A stretch of 5,266 bases of DNA, from contig JAGMES010000248.1 in the NCBI GenBank assembly GCA_023128035.1, forward strand, positions 1 to 5,266, written 5' to 3'. Made by a program: the position numbers and the translations under genes. The stretch is from Halanaerobiales bacterium (GTDB lineage: Bacteria; Bacillota_F; Halanaerobiia; DY22613). The notes beneath the pieces were generated by a model, which saw nothing but the letters and a program-made list of their open reading frames with translations, was not told the origin of the DNA and made no database searches. Below are positions 1-5,266 of the stretch, in pieces; position 1 is the stretch's first letter, and the number at the start of each line of letters is the position of its first letter.

Positions 1-7
1 GTTTAGT

Positions 8-20
8 GAAATAGCAAGTG
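8..20 (+). repeat. 13-bp direct repeat, copy 1
   Basis: The 13 bases GAAATAGCAAGTG occur here and again, identically, at 473-485. The offset is 465 bases, a multiple of three, and both copies lie in open frames that read Glu-Ile-Ala-Ser. This copy is inside the ORF tail that stops at 59-61. The identity is seen directly. Whether it marks an insertion, a duplication or chance is unknown. Confidence 0.5.
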
Positions 21-112
21 CTTTTGTAACTAATCAGTCAAAAGCTTTACTTTTTAGTTAGCGACTGAATAGTTACATGAAATTTAACTAAATACAACCA
101 TTAAAACTTCCG

Positions 113-147
113 AAAAAAAGTGGTAGACAATTGTTATTACCATTTTT
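113..147. terminator. Weak A/T-rich hairpin, possible terminator
   Basis: TGGTA (121-125) pairs with TACCA (138-142). The stem extends as a run of A before it against five T after it, with one bulged G. The loop includes the palindrome ACAATTGT (128-135). A stem followed by T could end transcription of a gene entering from the left, whose stop would be at 59-61. However, the stem has very few G-C pairs, so it is weak, and A/T-rich DNA yields such structures by chance. Confidence 0.2.
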
Positions 148-362
148 AAATTTTCCGGTTATCTAACAATTAAGATGTGTGTTGCTAAACATGTTTTTGA
201 GATGGATAAGTCGAATTTTGACACTATAAAGCATATTGTGAGTAATTATCGAATTAAACTAGAAAAAAATATTTAAAGGATTTAAAACAAGTATGGCGAA
301 TAAATAGCATATTACCAGAAAAATAACAGTAAAAATTAATTATAAATTAAAATAAAAATAAG

Positions 363-368
363 TATAAT
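363..368 (+). promoter_or_regulatory. Possible -10 box (TATAAT)
   Basis: A perfect TATAAT hexamer lies about 190 bases upstream of the malonyltransferase start. Seventeen bases further upstream only TTATAA is found, a poor match to TTGACA, and there is no TG extension. A TTGACA at 218-223 has only AGTAAT at the right distance (241-246). Either could be the operon promoter; in DNA this rich in A/T a TATAAT alone is weak evidence. Confidence 0.2.
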
Positions 369-448
369 AATGACTAAACAAAGTAAAAGATAGGTCTATT
401 GTATGTAATCATAACACTTTGAAAAATATAGAATGTTAGACTTGATGT

Positions 449-457
449 AGGAGGTGG
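449..457 (+). promoter_or_regulatory. Orphan Shine-Dalgarno with no start codon
   Basis: AGGAGGTGG is a near-perfect complement of the 16S rRNA 3' end and the strongest such site in the window. No ATG, GTG or TTG follows at a usable distance. The codon 9 bases after it, at 467-469, is ATA, which would open the frame described at 467-559. A site this good without a start suggests a gene that lost its start codon, or an unusual start. Confidence 0.4.
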
Positions 458-472
458 AATAACAGAATAAAA

Positions 473-485
473 GAAATAGCAAGTG
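473..485 (+). repeat. 13-bp direct repeat, copy 2
   Basis: Identical to positions 8-20 (GAAATAGCAAGTG). It lies near the beginning of the startless open frame and in the same reading phase as copy 1. If the DNA between the copies were removed, the ORF tail at 2-61 would join this frame without a break and run to the TGA at 557-559. Confidence 0.5.
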
Positions 486-546
486 ACATAGGGGTAGAAA
501 ATGATTTTGATGAAAAGATTTGCATTTATTCACAAATATTATTTAT

Positions 547-553
547 AGGAGGG
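547..553 (+). promoter_or_regulatory. Ribosome binding site deciding the malonyltransferase start
   Basis: AGGAGGG ends 5 bases before the ATG at 559 but only 2 bases before the ATG at 556. The second of the two adjacent ATG codons is therefore the better start. It also gives the protein the usual FabD beginning (MKGLAFLFSGQGSQ). Confidence 0.8.
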
Positions 554-558
554 ATATG

Positions 559-1791
559 ATGAAAGGTTTAGCGTTTTTATTTTCAGGTCAAGGCTCTCAA
601 TATGTTGGTATGGGTCAAGAACTATATGACAATTTCCAAATTGCTAGAGAAACATTTCAGGAGGCAAATGAAGCTCTAGGATGGAATCTACAAAAATTAT
701 GTTTTACTGGGGATAATGAGGAATTGACCAAGACTGCTAACGCTCAACCAGCTATTATAACTACTAGTGTTGCTGCTTTTCGAATATTGAGGGAAGAGAT
801 TGGGCTAACACCACAGTATGTAGCTGGACACAGTTTAGGCGAATATTCAGCTTTAGTGGCATCTGGAGCTTTACAATTTGCTGATGCGGTTAAGATTGTT
901 CACAAGAGAGGAGTATTTATGCAAGAAGCAGTACCATTGGGAGTGGGTGCTATGATGGCGATTGTCAAAGTTGATTCTTCAATAGTTGATACGGTCTGTA
1001 AAGAAGTGTTTAGAGAAAATGCTATTGTTGTAGCAGCAAATTACAACTCCAAACAGCAGACAGTCATCTCTGGTCATATCAATGCCGTTAAAGAGGCTGG
1101 AGAAAGATTAGAGCAGTTAGGAGCAACAACTAGATTATTAAATGTCAGTGCACCTTTCCATAGTCCATTGATGACTTTAGCGTCAGATAAACTTAAAGAA
1201 GAATTAGCACAATATCGTTTCGGATTGATGAATTATCCAGTGGTGGCTAATGTTACTGCATTATCTTATTATGATACCAGATATCTGATAGATAATTTGG
1301 CTGAACAGATTACTAACCCTGTAAGATGGGGTGAATCAATTAATTATCTAGAAAGACAAGGAGTTATTAGAGCTATTGAAGTTGGTCCAAAAACAGTACT
1401 ACAAAAACTCTTAAAAAATTCTAAAATCAAAGCCAGTTCGTTTGAAACCAAAGATCAGCTTGATAAATTGAAAGAAGAATTCTTAATCGAAGATTACTCT
1501 AGGTTAATCATCAAAGCATTAGCTATTGTTGTTTCCACTAAAAACAGAAATGAAAATCGGGACGAATATGCAAAAGGTGTAGTTGAGCCATATCAAAAGA
1601 TCCAGGCATTACAAATGGAGCTAGAGCATAAAGGAGTCAAACCTCAGAAAGAAGATGTACTTATTGTTCTGACAATGCTAAAAGAGATCTTAACAACTAA
1701 AAAAGTACCACATTGTGAGCAGGTAGAAAGGTTTAATGAATTATTTGAAATTTCTGGCACTAAGGGAGTGTTTAAAGAGTTTTCAATTTGA
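559..1791 (+). CDS. ACP S-malonyltransferase (FabD-type, trans-acting AT) with C-terminal extension
   Basis: This 410-residue cytosolic protein is predicted to move malonyl groups from malonyl-CoA to the phosphopantetheine of an acyl carrier protein. The oxyanion motif GQGSQ is at residues 10-14 (Gln11), the nucleophile Ser92 sits in GHSLGEYS (90-97), Arg117, which binds the malonyl carboxylate, is in KRGVFMQEA, the catalytic His201 is in PFHSPLM, and Gln250 precedes TNPVRW. These numbers coincide with E. coli FabD, so the core (1 to about 295) appears intact and malonyl-specific. Housekeeping FabD is about 310 residues; here residues 296-410 are an added, charged, probably helical tail (TKNRN, GVVEPYQKIQ, LTTKKVP). 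By length and position it resembles FenF/ItuD, the about 400-residue enzymes that begin the mycosubtilin and iturin operons. It precedes an acyl-ligase synthetase by 68 bases, so it probably serves an AT-less PKS module of this pathway. An alternative TTG start at 520 lacks a ribosome binding site. Confidence 0.93.
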   Translation: MKGLAFLFSGQGSQYVGMGQELYDNFQIARETFQEANEALGWNLQKLCFTGDNEELTKTANAQPAIITTSVAAFRILREEIGLTPQYVAGHSLGEYSALVASGALQFADAVKIVHKRGVFMQEAVPLGVGAMMAIVKVDSSIVDTVCKEVFRENAIVVAANYNSKQQTVISGHINAVKEAGERLEQLGATTRLLNVSAPFHSPLMTLASDKLKEELAQYRFGLMNYPVVANVTALSYYDTRYLIDNLAEQITNPVRWGESINYLERQGVIRAIEVGPKTVLQKLLKNSKIKASSFETKDQLDKLKEEFLIEDYSRLIIKALAIVVSTKNRNENRDEYAKGVVEPYQKIQALQMELEHKGVKPQKEDVLIVLTMLKEILTTKKVPHCEQVERFNELFEISGTKGVFKEFSI

Positions 1792-1844
1792 CCCAGTGTG
1801 TTGGATATTGCATTAGTGTTGTTTTAATTTTTAGCTAGTCACAG

Positions 1845-1851
1845 AAGGGGG
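1845..1851 (+). promoter_or_regulatory. Ribosome binding site of the synthetase gene
   Basis: AAGGGGG lies 8 bases before the ATG at 1860. An in-frame TAG at 1836-1838 excludes a longer protein. The 68-base gap after the malonyltransferase (1792-1859) shows no hairpin with a T-run and no convincing promoter, which favours one transcript for both genes. Confidence 0.75.
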
Positions 1852-1859
1852 AAAAAAGG

Positions 1860-4800
1860 ATGGGGAATATTTTAGAACTGAGAACGTTGACTGATATGTT
1901 TACCCAGGAGGAGAGATTGGCTGAACTTACAGGAAAAGGAATCAGATTTATTCATTCAACGAGTAAAGAGGATTATCTTACCTATGAAGAATTATACGAC
2001 AATTCTTTAAATCTGCTCTATCATCTCCAGTTAAAGGGGATAAAACCTGGTCAGGAATTGGTATTCCAAATAGATGATAATCAGGATTTTATTCAATGTT
2101 TCTGGGCCTGTTTGCTCGGAGGTATCATACCAATTCCAATATCTATCGGTAACAATGATGAGCATAAGAGAAAGTTAGTTCAGATCTGGAAGGTCTTAAA
2201 TAATCAATATCTGATTACATCAGATATTGTTGGTAAAAAGGTAGAGAGTTATACATCATTGGTTGAGGATGAAGTGATAATTGAAGATATATTGTCAAAG
2301 ACGATCTATCTTAATGAACTGTCTTCGGATGGGGAGGGTGTGCTTACACAGAAAGGAATCATCCATCAGGCAAATCCAGATGATATTGCATTTATTCAAT
2401 TTTCTTCTGGTTCAACAGGTGATCCCAAAGGTGTAGTGCTAACTCATCGCAATCTGATTATTAATATCAATGCCATAAGTATCGGCTATGGAGTTAGTGC
2501 TGAAGATGTTTATATGAGTTGGATGCCTCTAACTCACGATTTGGGGTTAATTGGTTGGCATCTGGTTCCACTCTGTAAGACTTGTTTACAAAATATTATG
2601 GCTACCAGCTTATTCATTAGAAACCCACGACTCTGGATCGAGAAATCGTATGAACACAAATGTACAATGTTAGCTTCGCCAAATTTTGGCTATAAACATT
2701 TCTTAAAATTCTATAAATATGAGAATTTTCAGGATCTGGATTTGTCTCATATTCGTTTTATCTTAAATGGTGCGGAACCAATTTCATTAGAGCTATGTCG
2801 GGAATTTATTGGTACTCTGGTCCAGCATGGGCTTAGAAAAAATGTGATGGTTGCTGCTTACGGTATGGCTGAAGCCAGTTTATGTGTCTCTGTTTCGCCT
2901 CTAGATGAAGAATTAACTTATTATTGTTTAGATAGACGATATCTATCAATTGGAGAAAGAATTCGCGAAATTGATGAAAATAATAAAAAAAGTGTTATTT
3001 TTGTTGATACCGGTTATGAGATTCCAGACGTTTATGTAAGAATTTGTGATGATAATAATAACCCTCTGGCAGATGGTACCATCGGGTATATTCAAATTAA
3101 AGGTGACAATGTTACTAAAGGTTATTATAACAATCCCAAAGCGACCAATAAAGTGCAGATGGGTGATGGTTGGCTAAATACGGGTGATATCGGTTTTGTA
3201 GTCGATAAAAGGTTAACAATTACTGGCCGAGCCAAGGATATTATCTTTGTCAACGGACAGAATTATTATCCCCATGATATCGAAAGGATATCTGAAGCTG
3301 TAGAAGGTATCGAATTAAATAAGATAGCTGTTTGTGGAGTATTTGATGAGAAGGAAAAATATGAAAAGATTATTGTTTTCGTTCTTTATAAAAAGAAGAT
3401 ATCAAACTTTATTCCTCTTGTTAAAGATCTGAAAAGACATATTAATATTACTACTGGTTTAGAGATCAATCAAGTCATCCCTGTCAGAAAAATTTCTAAA
3501 ACCACTAGTGGTAAACTACAGAGATATAAATTGGTTGAAAAATATTTAAATGGTATCTATGATGAAAAGATACGAGAAATTAATCAGTTACTGGCTGAAG
3601 AAGTTCGGAACAAAATGATTGTGGAACCGACTACTGAGATTGAGAAGAAACTGGTGCAAATTTGGGAAGAGACTTTGGGGTTAGAAAAAATTGGTGTGAC
3701 TGATGATTTTTTCGAATTAGGTGTGAACTCCATCAAAGCAAGTTTGCTATCATTGAGAATTCATAGAGAATTAGCGGTAGAACTAAACCTGCGGGAGTTT
3801 ATGGTTAATTCTAATATTCGAAAATTAGCTGATTATATCAGCAAAATGGATAAGACGAACTATACACCAATCAGTGTGATTGAAGAGCAAGAGTATTATC
3901 CTATCTCATCAGCCCAAAAGAGAATATTTGCAGTCAAACAGATAGAGGGAGAACAAACCAGTTATAACCTACCTCATTTTTGGGTAATTGATGGTGAGCT
4001 AGAAATAAAATGTTTGACAAATGCCTTGCAAGAGATTGTGAATCGACACGATTCGTTTAGAACATCTTTTGAGGTAATAGATGGTGAACTTATCCAAAGA
4101 GTTCATAAGGATATAGATTTTCAGGTTAGCTTCTTTGAAGTACAAGAAACTGAATTAGCCAAAATAGTTAAAGAGTTTGTCAGACCATTTAATTTAGGTA
4201 AACCTCCTTTGATAAGAGCAGGTTTGGTTCGCTTTGCAGATCAACATCTATTGATGATTGATATGCATCATATAATCTCAGACGGGGCATCTCTAGGTAT
4301 ATTCATGGAAGAATTAGTTTCATTCTATACTGGGAAGGAATTGCCTTATTTAAAAATACAATATAAAGATTTTACCAACTGGCAAAATACATTGTTTAAT
4401 ACTGAAATGTTTAAAAAGCAGGAAGAGTATTGGTTAAGTAGATTTACTGACGAGATCCCTGTACTTAATCTACCTGCTGATTATCCAAGGCCAGCAGAAA
4501 AAAGTTTTAAAGGAGATTCTTTAAAATTTGAGCTAAGTAGTGATTTAACGACGAAATTAAAGCAGTTGACTCATGAACAGGATGCTACTTTATATATGAC
4601 ACTATTATCAGTTTTAAATATTTTTTTGGCTAAATATACGGGTCAGGAAGACATAATTATCGGTACTGGAATTGCCAATAGACAGCATATTGATTTGGAA
4701 AATCTAATTGGTATGTTTGTTAATACTTTAGCTCTTAGGAATATGCCAGAAGGAAGAATAAATTTTGTTGAGTTTTTGGCAGAAGTTAAGGAAAATGCAT

Positions 4801-5266
4801 TAAATGCATATGATAATCAGGATTATCCATTTGAGATGTTGGTGGAGCATTTAGGGATATCAACAAATCTTGATAGAAATCCATTGATTGATGTAGTTTT
4901 TGTTTTGCAAAACACCGATATTGAAGAGCAAAATGTAGGAAATTTGAAATTTAAACCTTATGAATATAATAATAAAACAGCACAGTTTGACATTACCTTG
5001 CATGCCTTTGAAGTAAAAGATCAAATTCATTTTAAGTTAGAGTATAGTACTGATATATTCAAGAAGGAGACTATTGAAAGATTTGCCAAACATTTTGTAA
5101 ACATTATCCGCAAGGTTATTGAGAATCCGAAATTACGTATATCTGAAATTGAGATGATAACAAAATCGGAAATGCAGCAGTTATTATTTGATTTTAATAA
5201 TACAAAAACAGAGTATCCAAAAGATAAGACAATTCAGCAACTGTTTGAAGAACAGGTAGAAAAAAC
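1860..5266 (+). CDS. Lipopeptide synthetase, N-terminal part: FAAL-ACP-C-A(start)
   Basis: A multidomain synthetase that is open at the right edge; 1135 residues are visible without a stop. Domains in order: fatty acyl-AMP ligase (about 10-565), acyl carrier protein (595-661, phosphopantetheine at Ser624), condensation domain (679-1105), and the start of an adenylation domain (from about 1113, KTEYPKDKTIQQLFEEQVEK). This is the layout of a lipo-initiating NRPS: a free fatty acid is adenylated, loaded on the carrier and condensed with the first amino acid. All core motifs seen are intact, with no frameshift. The N-terminal ligase resembles, from memory, that of ItuA/MycA, but there the carrier is followed by ketosynthase and aminotransferase domains, absent here. 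It is likely co-transcribed with the malonyltransferase upstream. The fatty acid and amino acid selected cannot be told from this window. Confidence 0.93.
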   Translation, partial: MGNILELRTLTDMFTQEERLAELTGKGIRFIHSTSKEDYLTYEELYDNSLNLLYHLQLKGIKPGQELVFQIDDNQDFIQCFWACLLGGIIPIPISIGNNDEHKRKLVQIWKVLNNQYLITSDIVGKKVESYTSLVEDEVIIEDILSKTIYLNELSSDGEGVLTQKGIIHQANPDDIAFIQFSSGSTGDPKGVVLTHRNLIININAISIGYGVSAEDVYMSWMPLTHDLGLIGWHLVPLCKTCLQNIMATSLFIRNPRLWIEKSYEHKCTMLASPNFGYKHFLKFYKYENFQDLDLSHIRFILNGAEPISLELCREFIGTLVQHGLRKNVMVAAYGMAEASLCVSVSPLDEELTYYCLDRRYLSIGERIREIDENNKKSVIFVDTGYEIPDVYVRICDDNNNPLADGTIGYIQIKGDNVTKGYYNNPKATNKVQMGDGWLNTGDIGFVVDKRLTITGRAKDIIFVNGQNYYPHDIERISEAVEGIELNKIAVCGVFDEKEKYEKIIVFVLYKKKISNFIPLVKDLKRHINITTGLEINQVIPVRKISKTTSGKLQRYKLVEKYLNGIYDEKIREINQLLAEEVRNKMIVEPTTEIEKKLVQIWEETLGLEKIGVTDDFFELGVNSIKASLLSLRIHRELAVELNLREFMVNSNIRKLADYISKMDKTNYTPISVIEEQEYYPISSAQKRIFAVKQIEGEQTSYNLPHFWVIDGELEIKCLTNALQEIVNRHDSFRTSFEVIDGELIQRVHKDIDFQVSFFEVQETELAKIVKEFVRPFNLGKPPLIRAGLVRFADQHLLMIDMHHIISDGASLGIFMEELVSFYTGKELPYLKIQYKDFTNWQNTLFNTEMFKKQEEYWLSRFTDEIPVLNLPADYPRPAEKSFKGDSLKFELSSDLTTKLKQLTHEQDATLYMTLLSVLNIFLAKYTGQEDIIIGTGIANRQHIDLENLIGMFVNTLALRNMPEGRINFVEFLAEVKENALNAYDNQDYPFEMLVEHLGISTNLDRNPLIDVVFVLQNTDIEEQNVGNLKFKPYEYNNKTAQFDITLHAFEVKDQIHFKLEYSTDIFKKETIERFAKHFVNIIRKVIENPKLRISEIEMITKSEMQQLLFDFNNTKTEYPKDKTIQQLFEEQVEK
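1887..3554 (+). other. Fatty acyl-AMP ligase (FAAL) domain of the synthetase
   Basis: Residues about 10-565. The P-loop SSGSTGDPKG (182-191) binds ATP. It is followed by WMPLTHDLGLIGWH (221-234), the form typical of long-chain acyl ligases fused to synthetases, NGAEPIS (303-309), YGMAEAS (334-340), TGD (441-443), GRAKDIIFVNGQNYYP (456-471), and the C-terminal catalytic Lys552 in KTTSGKLQR. The stretch at about 352-385 (CLDRRYLSIGERI... VDTG) sits where FAALs carry the insertion that favours transfer to a carrier protein rather than CoA, and the directly fused carrier agrees. A CoA ligase ancestry cannot be excluded without alignment. The acid could be a simple or hydroxylated fatty acid. Confidence 0.88.
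3642..3842 (+). other. Acyl carrier protein domain of the synthetase
   Basis: Residues 595-661. DDFFELGVNSIKAS carries the phosphopantetheine attachment Ser624. The motif reads GVNS where amino-acid carriers usually have GG(H/D)S, which fits an acyl carrier following a ligase rather than a peptidyl carrier. Helices before and after it are of the expected length (EKKLVQIWEETLGL; ELNLREFMVNSNIRKLADYI). It would hold the activated fatty acid until the condensation domain takes it. A short linker (662-678) leads into that domain. Confidence 0.9.
3894..5174 (+). other. Condensation domain of the synthetase (lipo-initiating position)
   Basis: Residues 679-1105. The core motifs appear in order: SSAQKRIF (683-690), NRHDSFRTSF (728-737), the catalytic HHIISDG (803-809, with His804 as general base and Asp808), YKDFTNWQ (835-842), IIIGTGIANRQ (932-942) and GMFVNTLALR (951-960), then YPFEMLVEHL. 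The motifs look like LCL or starter condensation domains; the DCL and dual epimerising types have different sequences around HHxxxDG. Because the upstream carrier holds a fatty acid, this domain is inferred to N-acylate the first amino acid. Confidence 0.88.
5196..5266 (+). other. Beginning of an adenylation domain (truncated by window edge)
   Basis: From residue 1113 the sequence NNTKTEYPKDKTIQQLFEEQ has the characteristic NRPS adenylation-domain opening (N-T-x-x-x-Y/F-P, then the I-x-x-L-F-E-x-Q helix). Only about 23 residues are present, so no substrate-code residue is visible and the amino acid cannot be predicted. Confidence 0.8.

Larger units (their letters stand above)
1..558. other. 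AT-rich upstream region without an intact gene
   Basis: This stretch of about 560 bases is visibly richer in A/T than the genes to its right and is broken by stop codons in all frames. I see no intact gene on either strand. It holds a possible ORF tail ending with TAG at 59-61 (the last residues read FSEIASAF...KALLFS), a weak hairpin, a TATAAT hexamer, an orphan Shine-Dalgarno, and a startless open frame that touches the malonyltransferase start. Since the first clear gene downstream has its own ribosome binding site, the region most likely contains the operon promoter and leader plus decayed coding sequence. It could also be a junction between unrelated DNA and the biosynthetic cluster. Confidence 0.6.
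467..559 (+). pseudogene. Startless short ORF overlapping the malonyltransferase start
   Basis: Reading from the ATA at 467 gives 30 codons (KEIASDIGVENDFDEKI... ILFIGGI) and a TGA at 557-559. That stop shares one base with the ATG at 559, the ATGATG/TGATG arrangement typical of translationally coupled genes. A strong Shine-Dalgarno lies 9 bases before the ATA. The frame has no ATG, GTG or TTG at all. I do not recognise the product. The stretch from IKEIASDIGV to DFDEKI is faintly like the first helix and loop of an acyl carrier protein, but without the serine motif; this is speculative. It may be a decayed gene end, a leader peptide read from a rare AUA start, or non-coding sequence. Confidence 0.25.

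Noticed and set aside
218..246. TTGACA (218-223) as -35 box of an operon promoter
   Set aside because: The hexamer is perfect, but at 16-18 bases there is only AGTAAT, which lacks the key T and A at the start of a -10 box.
175..276. 33-codon ORF (MCVAKHVFEMDKSNFDTIKH...)
   Set aside because: It has an ATG and a stop but no ribosome binding site, and I recognise no family. It may be a relic of some gene, but chance is as likely at this length.
230..315. AGCATATT repeated near 230 and 306
   Set aside because: Eight A/T-rich bases repeated in such DNA are expected by chance.
370..393. Seven-codon ORF MTKQSKR after the TATAAT box, as a leader peptide
   Set aside because: No ribosome binding site, no attenuator-like hairpins after it, and too short to mean anything.
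520..558. Longer malonyltransferase starting at TTG 520 (12 extra residues) or ATG 556
   Set aside because: There is no Shine-Dalgarno before 520. The AGGAGGG at 547-553 would lie inside the coding sequence and is too close to ATG 556; the family begins as the 559 product does.
1..558. CRISPR array, tRNA or riboswitch in the upstream region
   Set aside because: No regularly spaced repeats, no cloverleaf and no T-loop or known aptamer motif could be found on either strand.
1792..1859. Terminator or promoter between the two genes
   Set aside because: There is a T-rich stretch (TTTTAATTTTT) but no stem before it, and no paired -35/-10 boxes.

Overview
The window looks like the upstream end of a lipopeptide (NRPS, possibly NRPS-PKS hybrid) biosynthetic operon from a low-GC Bacillota. 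Reasons: an AT-rich genome, strong AGGAGG/AAGGGGG Shine-Dalgarno sites, and a gene order (stand-alone malonyltransferase followed by an acyl-ligase-first synthetase) that recalls the iturin/mycosubtilin operons of Bacillus (ituD-ituA, fenF-mycA). The genus cannot be read from the sequence.

Layout. Positions 1-558 are very AT-rich and hold no convincing intact gene. They contain the possible tail of an ORF entering from the left (stop at 59-61), a weak hairpin near 113-147, a TATAAT box at 363-368, and a perfect Shine-Dalgarno (449-457) followed by an open frame without a start codon. That frame ends exactly on the start of the next gene. A 13-bp direct repeat (8-20 and 473-485) brackets most of the region. 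Positions 559-1791 encode a 410-residue FabD-type ACP S-malonyltransferase with all expected active-site residues and a C-terminal tail of about 115 residues. After a 68-bp gap without a terminator, a large synthetase gene starts at 1860 and runs off the right edge (1135 residues visible). Its domain order is fatty acyl-AMP ligase, acyl carrier protein, condensation domain, then the first residues of an adenylation domain.

How it works (inference). The ligase adenylates a fatty acid and loads it on the phosphopantetheine of the carrier protein at Ser624. The condensation domain then joins this acyl chain to the first amino acid, which the adenylation domain beginning at the window edge would select, giving an N-acylated peptide. 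The malonyltransferase would supply malonyl units to a polyketide module lacking its own AT. No ketosynthase lies in the window, so that partner must be downstream if it exists. This is the main difference from the iturin-type layout, where PKS domains follow the first carrier protein.
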